A DNA stretch of 64,000 bases from CADCUY01 sp964242735 (GCA_964242735.1 CAXTAK010000013.1:44244-108243); one strand, 5' to 3'; shown: positions 1 to 8,619, numbered from the stretch's first letter. The notes: a model not told the origin generated them from the letters alone. Program-made: numbers and translations.

Positions 1-673
1 CCGCGAGCACCGGCGCCGGCGCAGCGTCGAGGTACGCGCCGTAGGCGTCGGTGAGGTCGAGCTCGCGCATCATGTCGGCGAAGAGCTGCGCGTGCATGCG
101 GTCACCGCGCCCGGCCCCGTACTCGTCGTGCTCGACGGAGACCAGGGCGGCCTTCGCCGCGCCCTCCAGCCGGGGGATGACGAAGGCCTGCGGGTCGGCC
201 TCCTTCAGGTGGTAGATCGAGCGGAGCGCGATGTACTCCCGCAGCTGCCACAGCTCCCCGCGGCGGCGCAGGTGGTGCGAGACCCCGTCACCGTCGACGT
301 GCTCGACCACCAGGGCCGCGACCTCGCCGGCGACGTCATCGCCCCCGGGGACGTCGCGGCGCAGCGCGGCGAGGAAGCTCGCCTCGAGCTCGCCGCGCAG
401 CCCGAGCAGGGCGGGGTCCCACTCCAGGTCGTCGCCGACCCCGGCGAACCCCCGGTAGTGGAGCTCGTAGCAGGTGTACAGCGCGAGCTGCAGGTCGTCG
501 CCGTAGGGGTCCGCGGCGCCCAGCGCCCCCGCCAGGGACGGCAGGTCGGGCACGCCCGCGCCGGTCAGGGCGCGCAGGACCACCTGCGACAGCGGGCCCC
601 GCGCGGCAGGCAGCGCGGGGGCCGCGGCGTCGGTGCGCGGGTCGCCGCTTCTGGGGGCCGTGGTGGTGGTCAT
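1..673 (-). CDS. Heme-oxygenase-like iron-containing redox enzyme (3' end outside window)
   Basis: The reading frame opens at ATG 673 and runs off the window start, so about 224 N-terminal residues are visible. The sequence looks like the iron-containing redox enzyme family (heme-oxygenase-like fold, non-heme di-iron oxidases and oxygenases). A Glu/His pair in CYELHYRGF (E70, H72) and a later EHDEYGAGRGDRMH stretch have the spacing of the metal ligands of that family. Its start overlaps the CDGSH gene stop by 4 bases (ATGA), so the two are translationally coupled. The substrate cannot be inferred; members elsewhere act on amino acids and fatty acids. The family call rests on motif recall, not on a search. 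Confidence 0.7.
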   Translation of the reverse strand, partial: MTTTTAPRSGDPRTDAAAPALPAARGPLSQVVLRALTGAGVPDLPSLAGALGAADPYGDDLQLALYTCYELHYRGFAGVGDDLEWDPALLGLRGELEASFLAALRRDVPGGDDVAGEVAALVVEHVDGDGVSHHLRRRGELWQLREYIALRSIYHLKEADPQAFVIPRLEGAAKAALVSVEHDEYGAGRGDRMHAQLFADMMRELDLTDAYGAYLDAAPAPVLA

Positions 674-924
674 GGCTGCTCCTGGGGGGTGGTGCGGACG
701 CGGCGGCGGTGGCTGGTGTCGCAGATCGGGTAGCGGCGGCTGTTGCCGCACACGCACACCGCGGTCACCGGCCGCTGCGAGAGCGTGGTGGTGCCGTCGG
801 GCAGCACCACCTCCACGGGGCCCTGCACGAGCACAGGACCGTCCGCGGTGATGGTGAGCCGGTTGACGGGGGCGACCCGCCCGGACACCGGCACCGGCAC
901 CGGCGGCGTGTTCTCAGGCGGCAC
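670..924 (-). CDS. CDGSH-type iron-sulfur protein
   Basis: This 84-residue protein ends in a CDGSH-type cluster motif, CVCGNSRRYPICDTSH, which gives the three Cys and one His expected to bind a 2Fe-2S cluster (Cys57, Cys59, Cys68 and His72, approximately). The usual CDGSH core reads CDTSH here. Length and single-motif layout fit the small bacterial CDGSH proteins. It starts at GTG 924 inside the end of the methyltransferase gene and overlaps the next gene by 4 bases. An electron-transfer or cluster-donor role for the downstream iron enzyme is inference from position. Confidence 0.85.
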   Translation of the reverse strand: MPPENTPPVPVPVSGRVAPVNRLTITADGPVLVQGPVEVVLPDGTTTLSQRPVTAVCVCGNSRRYPICDTSHRRRVRTTPQEQP

Positions 925-1645
925 GCCGCACCTCCTCCCCGGGGCGGGGCGCCGGCCCGGTCAGCGGGTCCTGGACGGTGATGGGCCACGCGAGGGGGCC
1001 GTCGCTGGCGGCGATGACCACGAGCTCCTCGCTGCGCTGGCCGACCGCGACCAGACCGCGCTCGGCCAGCAGGTCGGCGCGCCCGCGCATGACCGGCCCG
1101 TAGGGCTCCTGCGCGCGGGCGACGACGGCCACGTCCAGGCCCGCCGCGCGCAGCAGGGCGACGGTGCGCGCGGCGTCCGCGACGACCGACTGGGTGAGCA
1201 GCAGCACCCCGCCGTCGGCGAGCAGGGCCGGCACCTGCTCGCAGATGCGGTCGAGCACCGCGCGCCCGTCGGTGCCCGCGTCCCAGCTGCGCCCCGGGCG
1301 GTGGCGGGGCAGCACCGACGTGGCCGCCGGCACGTACGGGGGGTTGGACAGCACGAGGTCGAAGCGCCGCCCGTGCACGGGGGCGACCAGGTCGCCGCGG
1401 TGCACGCGCAGCCGCGCGCCGTGCAGGGCGCTGTTGAGCCGGGCGGTGATCACCGAGCGGCGCGAGAGGTCGATGGCGGTGACCGTGGCGGCCCCCGCCC
1501 GGGCGGCGGTCACGGCGAGCGCACCGGAACCGGTGCCGACGTCGAGCACGCGTGCGCCCCGGGCGAGGCCGCTGGCCTCGACCACGCCGGCGAGGAGCCT
1601 GGTGTCGCCCTGCGCCCGGTACGTGCCGGGCAGGCGGAGGAGCAT
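914..1645 (-). CDS. PrmC/HemK2-like N5-glutamine-type methyltransferase
   Basis: A 243-residue class I SAM-dependent methyltransferase. Motif I is VLDVGTGSGALAV (residues about 33-45), and the catalytic NPPY motif of glutamine and adenine methyltransferases is at 101-104. The start is placed at ATG 1645 because the protein from there (MLLRLPGTYR...) begins like small actinobacterial HemK2/MTQ2-type enzymes. A longer frame upstream runs through a GC repeat and has no family resemblance. It is the first gene of a three-gene overlapping operon with the CDGSH protein and the heme-oxygenase-like enzyme. The methyl acceptor is unknown; the canonical PrmC that modifies release factors would sit next to prfA, which is not here. 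Confidence 0.8.
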   Translation of the reverse strand: MLLRLPGTYRAQGDTRLLAGVVEASGLARGARVLDVGTGSGALAVTAARAGAATVTAIDLSRRSVITARLNSALHGARLRVHRGDLVAPVHGRRFDLVLSNPPYVPAATSVLPRHRPGRSWDAGTDGRAVLDRICEQVPALLADGGVLLLTQSVVADAARTVALLRAAGLDVAVVARAQEPYGPVMRGRADLLAERGLVAVGQRSEELVVIAASDGPLAWPITVQDPLTGPAPRPGEEVRRAA

Positions 1646-2820
1646 CACCGGGACAGTGTCCTCGCCGGCCCGCGGGGCCGCCCACCCGATCCGCCGCCGG
1701 TCCGACCACTGCCAGGACGTCGTCACTCCGCGGGTGAGCGCGTCCACCACCGTGTCCGCGACCGGCCGGTCGGCGTGCACCCGGCGCACCGCGCCGGGGT
1801 CGGGGTGCGCGGTAGCCGTCCGCAGCGCGATCGCCGCTGCACGCCCCCGCCCCCGCCCCCGCCCCCGCCCTCGCCCAGGAGTGCCCCTCCGCAGCTCGAG
1901 GACGGCCCTCCACCGGGGGGTGCTGCTCTCGTGGCTCGGTGGTAGCGGATCCTCGGGAGGTTGCCGCAGCGCTCCACGGACCACCGTCGGGTGCCTGAGC
2001 GGGAGGCGTCGACGAGCAGGGCGCGCGGTCCTGCGCCGCGCAGACCCGGATCCGGCGCCCCAGCGGCGTCATCAGCAGGTCGATGGCGTCGGGGGCACCG
2101 AGCTGCGGGGGCGGGTGCACGACCGCTGGCCGCGCGCCGCCACGGTGGTGCTGCTCGCCTCGCTCGCGGCCCTGGCCGTCCTGGGGCCCCTCGACCCGGC
2201 ACCGCGGTTCCCCGCCGGCGCACTCGTCGCCGCAGCCGGCACCGTGATCGCCGCTCGCGGCGCACCCGCCGCACCGCCGGTGACGGGAGCGACGGCCCGC
2301 GCTGCTGGTGGACAGCCGTCGCCCGACCCCGGACGCCCCGGCGACTGACCGCACGTCGACCAGATGCCGCCACCGTCGCCGACGTCGGAGGGGTCATGGA
2401 TCTCGCTACCAGCGCTGGAAGCCCGCGCCGTGCCGCTGGGCCCCAGCCGAGCACCAGCGGCCGTGGTCGCCGCTGTGGCGGTGGCCATCGACGAACCGCC
2501 GACCGACGCGTCGTGGGCGAGGACCTCGGGGACCGGCACGTCAGCGGTGACCCGACCGGGATCGCCGGGGTGAGGCTCGACGTCCCCCGCCCCTACCGCC
2601 TCCGCCTGCTGCACCGCCAGGTCGACGGCGTCGCGCGGGACGTCGTCGCCGTCGGGGTGCGCGAGCAGCACGCGGTCGACCCCTGGCCCCGATCGCCTCA
2701 CCGAGCAGCAGCTCGTCCGCGCCGTCCACGGACTCACCGCGGGGGGGCCTCCTGCACGCTGCGCACCCGACCACGACCTCGGACCTCCCACGGCGGCCGC
2801 ACTCCGCTAGCGTCGCGCGC
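1646..2820. other. Long intergenic stretch without an intact gene
   Basis: About 1.2 kb between the methyltransferase start and ureA. Every open frame is GC-driven and none resembles a family I know. Two weak coding-like pieces on the plus strand are worth recording. Around 2115-2348 a frame from a GTG has one hydrophobic segment (VVLLASLAALAVLG) that could be a small membrane protein. Around 2590-2815 fragments in two frames (for example DRLTEQQLVRAVHGL) could be remains of a gene. No promoter or terminator could be fixed. Confidence 0.4.
1843..1872. repeat. Short hexamer tandem repeat (GCCCCC)
   Basis: Four full copies of GCCCCC and a diverged fifth (GCCCTC) in a row. The run lies just upstream of the methyltransferase start on the minus strand. 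It inflates a spurious Gly-Arg run in the longer antisense and sense frames, which is one reason the shorter methyltransferase start was chosen. Confidence 0.8.
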
Positions 2821-3123
2821 GTGCTCCTGACACCCCACGAGCAGGAACGGCTGATGCTCTCCTACGCCGCCGAACTGGCCCTGCGCCGCCGCGGCCGCGG
2901 ACTGCGCCTGAACCACCCGGAGACCATCGCGGTGATCACCAGCTTCCTCCTCGAGGGCGCCCGCGACGGGCGCACGGTGGCCGAGCTCATGTCCTCGGGC
3001 CGCGAGGTGCTCCGCCGCGACGACGTGATGGACGGCGTCCCCGAGATGCTGCCCGAGGTCGCCGTCGAGGCCACCTTCCCCGACGGCACGAAGCTGGTCA
3101 CCGTGCACCAGCCCATCCCGTGA
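2821..3123 (+). CDS. ureA: Urease gamma subunit
   Basis: UreA, 100 residues, the family's usual length, starting at GTG 2821. The conserved opening LTPHEQERLMLSYAAELA and the segment LNHPETIAVI are clear, as is the C-terminal end VTVHQPIP. With UreB and UreC it forms the cytoplasmic nickel urease that hydrolyses urea to ammonia and carbamate. The stop overlaps the ureB GTG start (GTGA), so the two are coupled. No separate promoter could be identified in the unclear 1.2 kb upstream. Confidence 0.97.
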   Translation: MLLTPHEQERLMLSYAAELALRRRGRGLRLNHPETIAVITSFLLEGARDGRTVAELMSSGREVLRRDDVMDGVPEMLPEVAVEATFPDGTKLVTVHQPIP

Positions 3124-3458
3124 TCCCCGGCGAGCTGCTCCTCGGCGAGGAGCCCGTCGAGATCGCGGCCGGCGCGCCGCGGACGTCGCTGCACGTGGTC
3201 AACACCGGCGACCGCCCCGTCCAGGTGGGCTCGCACTTCCACCTCGCGCAGGCCAACGCCGCGCTGTCCCTCGACCGCGTCGCGGCGCACGGCCAGCGCC
3301 TGGACATCGCGGCCGGCACCGCGGTGCGCTTCGAGCCGGGCATCGCCCGCGACGTCGACGTCGTGCCGATCGGCGGCGCCCGCGTCGTCCCCGGCCTCAC
3401 CCTGGACCCCCCCGGCCCCCTCGACCCGCCGCATGACCCCGCCCGGACGGGCGCCTGA
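3120..3458 (+). CDS. ureB: Urease beta subunit
   Basis: UreB, 112 residues, starting at GTG 3120 within the ureA stop. The opening MIPGELLLGEEPVEIAAG, the conserved VVNTGDRPVQVGSHFH and the later FEPG segment are typical. The C-terminal tail is Pro-rich (GPLDPPHDPARTGA) and slightly longer than the core of the family. It is followed 16 bases later by the chosen ureC start. Confidence 0.97.
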   Translation: MIPGELLLGEEPVEIAAGAPRTSLHVVNTGDRPVQVGSHFHLAQANAALSLDRVAAHGQRLDIAAGTAVRFEPGIARDVDVVPIGGARVVPGLTLDPPGPLDPPHDPARTGA

Positions 3459-3474
3459 TGGAGCTGAGCCGTCC

Positions 3475-5193
3475 GTGGAGCTGAGCCGCGAGCGCTACGC
3501 CGCCCTGTACGGCCCCACCACCGGTGACCGCATCCGCCTGGCCGACACCGAGCTGGTCATCGAGGTCGAGCAGGACCTGTGCGGCGGACCCGGTCGCGCC
3601 GGGGACGAGGCGGTCTTCGGCGGCGGGAAGGTGATCCGCGAGTCGATGGGTCAGGCCCGCGCGACCCGCGCCGACGGGACGCCGGACACGGTCATCACCG
3701 GCGCCGTCGTCCTCGACCACTGGGGCGTGGTGAAGGCCGACGTCGGCATCCGCGACGGGCGCATCGTCGCGCTCGGGAAGGCCGGCAACCCCGAGACGAT
3801 GGACCGGGTGCACCCGCTGCTGGTGATCGGCCCGTCCACGGAGGTCATCGCCGGGAACGGGCGCATCCTCACCGCGGGCGCCGTGGACTGCCACGTCCAC
3901 CTCATCTGCCCGCAGATCGTGCCCGAGGCGCTGGGGGCGGGCACCACCACCCTCGTCGGCGGCGGCACAGGGCCCGCGGAGGGCACGAAGGCCACGACCG
4001 TCACCCCGGGGGCGTGGCACCTGGCCCGGATGCTCGAGGCGATGGACGGCCTCCCGGTCAACGTGGCGCTGCTCGGCAAGGGCAACACCGCCTCGGAGGA
4101 GGCGATCACCGAGCAGCTCCTCGCGGGCGCCTCGGGGCTGAAGCTGCACGAGGACTGGGGCTCCACGCCAGCGGTGATCGACACCGCGCTGCGGGTGGCG
4201 GACCGGTACGGCGTCCAGGTGGCCCTGCACTCCGACACCCTCAACGAGGCGGGCTTCGTCGAGGACACGCTCGCCGCGATCGCCGGGCGCGGCATCCACG
4301 CTTACCACACCGAGGGCGCCGGGGGCGGGCACGCGCCCGACATCATCACCGTCGCCGGGCACGCACACGTGCTGCCGAGCTCGACGAACCCCACCCGCCC
4401 GCACACGGTGAACACCATCGACGAGCACCTCGACATGCTGATGGTCTGCCACCACCTGAACCCCTCGATCCCCGAGGACCTCGCCTTCGCCGAGTCCCGC
4501 ATCCGCCCCTCGACGATCGCCGCGGAGGATGTGCTGCACGACCTCGGGGCGATCTCGATGATCGGCTCCGACTCCCAGGCGATGGGTCGGGTCGGGGAGG
4601 TGGTGCTGCGCACGTGGCAGACCGCGCACGCGATGAAGGTGCGCCGCGGGGCGCTGGACGGCGACGGGCCCGCGGACAACACCCGCGCGCGGCGCTACGT
4701 CGCGAAGTACACGATCTGCCCGGCGGTCGCCCACGGCCTCGACGACGAGGTCGGGTCGGTCGAGGTGGGCAAGCTCGCAGACCTGGTGCTGTGGGAGCCG
4801 GCGTTCTTCGGCGTCCGCCCGCACGTCGTGATCAAGGGCGGGATGATCGCCTGGGGAGCGATGGGCGACGCGAACGCCTCGATCCCCACCCCGCAGCCGC
4901 AGCTGCCCCGCCCCATGTTCGGGGCGGTCCCGCGGGTGGCGGCAGCGACGTCGCTGCACTTCGTGGCGCCAGCGGCCCTGGACGGCGGGCTCGCCGAGCG
5001 CCTGGCGCTGGCTCGGCGCCTGGCGCCGGTGAAGGACGTGCGCGCCCTGACCAAGGCGGACATGGTGAACAACGACGCCCTGCCGCGCATCGAGGTCGAG
5101 CCCGACACCTTCACCGTGCGCATCGACGGTGACGTGGTGGAGGAGTCCCCGGCGCCGGAGCTGCCGATGGCGCAGCGCTACTTCCTCTTCTGA
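3475..5193 (+). CDS. ureC: Urease alpha (catalytic) subunit
   Basis: UreC, 572 residues from GTG 3475. An in-frame ATG at 3433 would add 14 unrelated residues and overlap ureB, whereas GTG 3475 has a GGAG about 11 bases upstream and gives the family's usual length. Active-site features are intact: HVH nickel ligands (H140, H142), the lysine to be carbamylated in GLKLHEDWG (K223), and the mobile-flap histidine region MVCHHLN (about 326). The protein hydrolyses urea after nickel insertion by UreD-F-G. It sits third in ureABC, followed 50 bases later by ureF. Confidence 0.97.
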   Translation: MELSRERYAALYGPTTGDRIRLADTELVIEVEQDLCGGPGRAGDEAVFGGGKVIRESMGQARATRADGTPDTVITGAVVLDHWGVVKADVGIRDGRIVALGKAGNPETMDRVHPLLVIGPSTEVIAGNGRILTAGAVDCHVHLICPQIVPEALGAGTTTLVGGGTGPAEGTKATTVTPGAWHLARMLEAMDGLPVNVALLGKGNTASEEAITEQLLAGASGLKLHEDWGSTPAVIDTALRVADRYGVQVALHSDTLNEAGFVEDTLAAIAGRGIHAYHTEGAGGGHAPDIITVAGHAHVLPSSTNPTRPHTVNTIDEHLDMLMVCHHLNPSIPEDLAFAESRIRPSTIAAEDVLHDLGAISMIGSDSQAMGRVGEVVLRTWQTAHAMKVRRGALDGDGPADNTRARRYVAKYTICPAVAHGLDDEVGSVEVGKLADLVLWEPAFFGVRPHVVIKGGMIAWGAMGDANASIPTPQPQLPRPMFGAVPRVAAATSLHFVAPAALDGGLAERLALARRLAPVKDVRALTKADMVNNDALPRIEVEPDTFTVRIDGDVVEESPAPELPMAQRYFLF

Positions 5194-5243
5194 GTGCAGC
5201 CCGTTCCGAGGGTGACCGGTCTCCAGCACGACCCGACGCCGCG

Positions 5244-5909
5244 ATGACGCTCGTGGCGCTGCTCGCCCTCGCGGACTCCCGGCTGCCCGCGGGAGGGCAC
5301 GCGCACTCCGCGGCGGCGGAGCAGTTCGTCACCGACGGCCTGGTGCGCGACGAGGCGTCCCTGGCCACGCTGCTGCGGCGGCGCCTGCTCACCGGGGGCG
5401 CAGTCGCGGCGGGCCTGGCGGCCACGGCGTGCGCCGACCCGGGCGCGGGGCCGCTGGCGGCGCTGGACGACGGGGCCGACGCCCGCACCCCCTCCCCCGC
5501 CGCGCGCACAGCGTCCCGCGCGCAGGGCCGGGCGCTGCTGCGCGTGGCGTCGAGCGCGTGGCCCTCGCCGGTGTGGACCGCTCTGCGCCCGGCGACACCG
5601 GGAGCGCACCACGCCGTGGTGCTCGGGGTGGCCACCGCCGTGGTGGGCGGGCGCCCCCGCGACGCCGCGCTCCTCGCCGCCTACCTGACCACCACCGCCC
5701 CGGCGACGGCCGCGCAGCGGCTGCTGGGCCTCGACCCGGTCACCGTCGCCGCGGTGCTGGCCTCCCTCGGGACGCTGCAGGAGCAGATCGCCGACGCCGC
5801 CGCGCTGGCAGCGGCCGCCGGTGAGGGGCCCGCGAGCGGCGCCGACCCGCTCACCGACCTGCTGCACACCCGGCACACCCCCCGGCAGGACAAGCTGTTC
5901 GCCTCGTAG
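5244..5909 (+). CDS. ureF: Urease accessory protein UreF
   Basis: UreF, 221 residues, a helical accessory protein that acts with UreD and UreG in nickel delivery to apo-urease. The N-terminal ALADSRLPAGGHAHS motif and the C-terminal LLHTRHTPRQDKLFAS are typical. The start is taken as ATG 5244; the 50 bases after ureC hold no better one. Unusually, ureG does not follow: two minus-strand genes of unrelated type come next, and ureG resumes at 7762. Confidence 0.92.
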   Translation: MTLVALLALADSRLPAGGHAHSAAAEQFVTDGLVRDEASLATLLRRRLLTGGAVAAGLAATACADPGAGPLAALDDGADARTPSPAARTASRAQGRALLRVASSAWPSPVWTALRPATPGAHHAVVLGVATAVVGGRPRDAALLAAYLTTTAPATAAQRLLGLDPVTVAAVLASLGTLQEQIADAAALAAAAGEGPASGADPLTDLLHTRHTPRQDKLFAS

Positions 5910-5958
5910 TGCCCCACCACCGCGGCGCGTCGCGGGGAGCTGACCGGGGCGGACGCCC

Positions 5959-6927
5959 TCAGAAGATGCGCAGCACCGCCACAACGCCCACCAGCGCCCC
6001 CAACACCCCCACCGCCCCGACCGCGGCGAAGACCCGCGACGCCGGCAGCACCGACGTCCCCTCGTCCAGACCGAGACGCTCAGGCCACTGGCGCACCCCG
6101 CCGAGCGCCGGCACCGCGGCCGCCGGCTGCAACTTCTCGGCGATCTCCCCCACGCCGTCGCGGGGGAGGCGGGTGCTGCCACGGCCGCCCCGGGCGGCAG
6201 CCGGTGCGGCCCCGGTGGTGCGGGCCGGCGAGGGCGCCGCCGTCGGGACTCCCACGGGCGACAGCTGCATCGTCGGCGCCTCCACCGCCGGGACCTCCAC
6301 CGTCGGTGCCTCCAGCACCGGCGCCTCCACCGGCGGCACCCCCACCACCGGTGCCTCCACCGTCGGAGCCGTGAGCGACGGCTCGGGGAGCGGCACCACC
6401 GGCACCGGTGCCTCTGCCACCAGCGCCCCGGACACCGGTGCCGGTGCGCTGCTGCCGGCCACCACGGCCATCAGCGCGGCCCGCGCACCGGCCGACACGG
6501 GTGACGTGCCCTCGCCCGGCACCAGCAGCGCCTCCCCGGCAGCGGTCGTCGCCACCTCCCCGGGGTCCACCGTCACGGGCACCAGCCCCCGGTCGGCGAG
6601 GTCGGCGAGCGCGGTGTCCAGGCCGGCGGCGAGGCGCTGCGCCTGCGCAGGCGCCAGCTCCCCGCCGACGCCGGCGAGCACACCGGTCGCCTCGGGCATC
6701 ACCACGAGCACCCGCCCCGGCAGGGGCAGCGCGTCCAGGACCTGCACCCACTCCGAGGGGGGCAGCATCCGCAGCACCCGGGCGAGGCGCTCAGGGCGCT
6801 GGGTCGGCACCGCGCGCACGCTGACCGGGCGGCCCAGCAGGACGTCGTACCCCTGCCCCGCCACGCCGCCCGAGAGGCCCTCGACCACGTCGTCGGCCAC
6901 CCGGTACCGCCGCGCCGGGGCGCTCAC
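5959..6927 (-). CDS. Unknown protein with Pro/Val-rich repeats and a C-terminal membrane anchor
   Basis: A 322-residue protein from GTG 6927, overlapping the stop of the upstream coiled-coil gene (GTGA). Three parts can be seen. The N-terminal region of about 150 residues is folded-looking (YRVADDVVEGLSGGVAG at the start, then VQVLDALPLPGRVLVVMPEA). The middle is Ala/Pro/Val-rich with short repeats such as VEAPVVGVPPVEAPVLEAP. The last residues form one hydrophobic segment (VFAAVGAVGVLGALVGVVAV) ending in LRIF, which looks like a tail anchor. No signal peptide is seen. I do not recognise the family. It forms a two-gene unit with the DivIVA-like gene and has no visible link to urease. Confidence 0.7.
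   Translation of the reverse strand: MSAPARRYRVADDVVEGLSGGVAGQGYDVLLGRPVSVRAVPTQRPERLARVLRMLPPSEWVQVLDALPLPGRVLVVMPEATGVLAGVGGELAPAQAQRLAAGLDTALADLADRGLVPVTVDPGEVATTAAGEALLVPGEGTSPVSAGARAALMAVVAGSSAPAPVSGALVAEAPVPVVPLPEPSLTAPTVEAPVVGVPPVEAPVLEAPTVEVPAVEAPTMQLSPVGVPTAAPSPARTTGAAPAAARGGRGSTRLPRDGVGEIAEKLQPAAAVPALGGVRQWPERLGLDEGTSVLPASRVFAAVGAVGVLGALVGVVAVLRIF
6265..6372. repeat. Imperfect repeats coding a Pro/Val/Glu-rich stretch
   Basis: Runs of a diverged 15-base theme (GGTGCCTCCACCGTC and variants, read on the plus strand) code the VEAP/VEVP repeats of the minus-strand anchor protein. They are likely to vary in copy number between strains. Confidence 0.6.
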
Positions 6928-7583
6928 GCCCGTGCGCCGACCTCGCGGCGGTCCTGGGCGGCGCGCCCGGCCTCGGTGTGCAGCGGAGGTTCGGCGAGCG
7001 GCTGCGCCGACATCAGCACGCGCTCGGCGGAGGAGCGCACCCCGGCGACCAGCTGCTCGTGCGTGGCCCACAACCGCTCGACCCGCTCCGACAGGTCCTC
7101 CACCTCGTCCTCGGCGGCCTGCACCGCCTCCTGCGCGCGCTGGTCGGCGTGGCGCTGGGTCCGCACCAGCAGCTCCTCCGCGCGGCTCTGCGCGTCGGCG
7201 AGCATCGCGTCGTGCCGGGTGGTGGCCTCGTCCTGCGCCTGCTGCACCTGCCCCCGCACCACCCGCGCCTCCTCGTCGACCTCGCCGCGCACCTGCTCGG
7301 CGTACTGGTCGGCCTCGCCGCGCACCTGCTCGGCGTACCGGTCGGCCTCGGTGCGCACCTGGTCGGCCTCGTTCGAGGCCACCTCCAGCAGGCGCGAGAC
7401 CTGCGGGCCCAGGTCGTGCAGTGCGCCCGCGCCGGGACGGGTCGACCGCTCCTCGGCCTCCTCGGCGCGGGTCCGGGCCCGCTTGAGGGCGACGCCGAGC
7501 TGGCGCACGTGCTCGTCGACGTGCACGCGGTCGTACCCGCGCACGACGAGGGGGAAGGGGGGGTTCTCTCGCTGCTCAGGCAC
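6924..7583 (-). CDS. DivIVA-like coiled-coil protein
   Basis: A 219-residue protein. GTG 7583 is chosen because GGAGG lies 5 bases upstream and the frame then begins VPEQRENPPFPLVVRGYDR. The first 40 residues (FPLVVRGYDRVHVDEHVRQL) resemble the N-terminal lipid-binding/DivIVA segment (FxxVxRGYDxxxVD). The rest is a long charged coiled coil rich in Ala, Glu, Arg and Gln, with a duplicated RYAEQVRGEAD/QYAEQVRGEVD unit around the middle. Such proteins mark cell poles or septa in actinobacteria. It overlaps the membrane-anchor gene downstream. A role in cell envelope or septum organisation is inference. Confidence 0.75.
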   Translation of the reverse strand: MPEQRENPPFPLVVRGYDRVHVDEHVRQLGVALKRARTRAEEAEERSTRPGAGALHDLGPQVSRLLEVASNEADQVRTEADRYAEQVRGEADQYAEQVRGEVDEEARVVRGQVQQAQDEATTRHDAMLADAQSRAEELLVRTQRHADQRAQEAVQAAEDEVEDLSERVERLWATHEQLVAGVRSSAERVLMSAQPLAEPPLHTEAGRAAQDRREVGARA

Positions 7584-7761
7584 GTGGACCTCCAGAGGGT
7601 GGCGGGCACTCGCCGCGGGTGAGTGACGCGGCGCTCGGGTGATGATCCTCGGACATCGGGCAAAGCACCACGAGTCGGACACGGATGGGCCGAGGGCTGC
7701 CACACCCGTGCACCCGGCGCCCCACCCGCCGCGGTGCTCCTGATCCACTAGCGTCCCGCCC

Positions 7762-8619
7762 ATGACCGACGGGCACGTCCACCCCAGCCGCCCCGACGTC
7801 GACCGCTCGCTGCGCCTGACCGAGCCGCCCCACACCCACCCCGGGCAGGACGGCCCCCACGCCCACGACGAGCACGCCGACGCCCCTCGCACCCACGCCC
7901 AGCACACCCACCCTGCGGTCGCCCGCCCGCAGCGCCCGGCGTCCGGCCCGCTGCGCATCGGCATCGGCGGTCCCGTCGGCTCGGGGAAGACCGCGCTGGT
8001 CGCCGCGCTGTGCCGCACCCTGGGCGCGCAGCTGGAGCTCGCGGTGGTGACCAACGACATCTACACCACCGAGGACGGCGACTTCCTCGTCCGCCACGGG
8101 GTGCTGCCCGCGGAGCGGATCACCGCGGTGCAGACCGGCGCCTGCCCGCACACCGCCATCCGCGACGACATCGCGATGAACCTCGACGCCGTGGAGGACC
8201 TCGAGGAGCGCTTCTCCCCCGACGTGGTGCTCGTGGAGTCCGGCGGCGACAACCTCACGGCGACCTTCAGCTACGGCCTGGTCGACGCGCAGGTCTTCGT
8301 CGTCGACGTCGCGGGCGGCGACAAGGTGCCGCGCAAGGGCGGTCCGGGCGTCATCACCTCCGACCTGCTGGTCATCAACAAGACCGATCTGGCGCCCATG
8401 GTCGGCGCGGACCTGGCAGTGATGGACCGCGACGCCGCGGCGCTGCGCCACGACGCCCCGGTCGTCTTCACCTCCCTGCGCGAGGACCCCAGCGCTGCTC
8501 CCGTCGCCGCGTGGGTGCGGGCGCTGCTGGTGCAGCGCGCCGGCGCCGGGCCCCGAGGAGGCGGGCCGGGCAGGGTCAGTGCCGGCGCCGCCGGGCCGCG
8601 GGTTGCGCACGCGGGTTGA
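7762..8619 (+). CDS. ureG: Urease accessory GTPase UreG with His-rich N-terminus
   Basis: UreG, 285 residues, longer than the usual 205-230 because of a 60-residue N-terminal extension with ten histidines in the first 50 positions. The GTPase core is intact: P-loop GGPVGSGKT (69-77), the metal-binding CPH motif in TGACPHTAIRDD, the ESGGDNL switch and the NKTD guanine motif. It drives GTP-dependent nickel insertion with UreF and UreD. The His-rich tail probably stores or binds nickel, which would fit the absence of ureE. The 3' end overlaps ureD by 41 bases. Confidence 0.95.
   Translation: MTDGHVHPSRPDVDRSLRLTEPPHTHPGQDGPHAHDEHADAPRTHAQHTHPAVARPQRPASGPLRIGIGGPVGSGKTALVAALCRTLGAQLELAVVTNDIYTTEDGDFLVRHGVLPAERITAVQTGACPHTAIRDDIAMNLDAVEDLEERFSPDVVLVESGGDNLTATFSYGLVDAQVFVVDVAGGDKVPRKGGPGVITSDLLVINKTDLAPMVGADLAVMDRDAAALRHDAPVVFTSLREDPSAAPVAAWVRALLVQRAGAGPRGGGPGRVSAGAAGPRVAHAG

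Noticed and set aside
1164..2348. Long plus-strand frame ending in a hydrophobic segment
   Set aside because: Its first two thirds are antisense to the methyltransferase; only the last part could be a small membrane protein, and no ribosome site supports it.
765..2354. Long minus-strand frame of 529 residues
   Set aside because: Overlaps the methyltransferase and CDGSH genes in another frame and is Arg/Gly/Ala noise with no family pattern.
3397..5229. 610-residue frame antisense to ureC
   Set aside because: Shadow of ureC; its sequence is His/Arg/Val-rich and lacks any domain.
5959..7583. Additional urease or nickel-transport genes between ureF and ureG
   Set aside because: The two genes are on the other strand and code a coiled coil and a tail-anchored protein without His-rich or transporter features.
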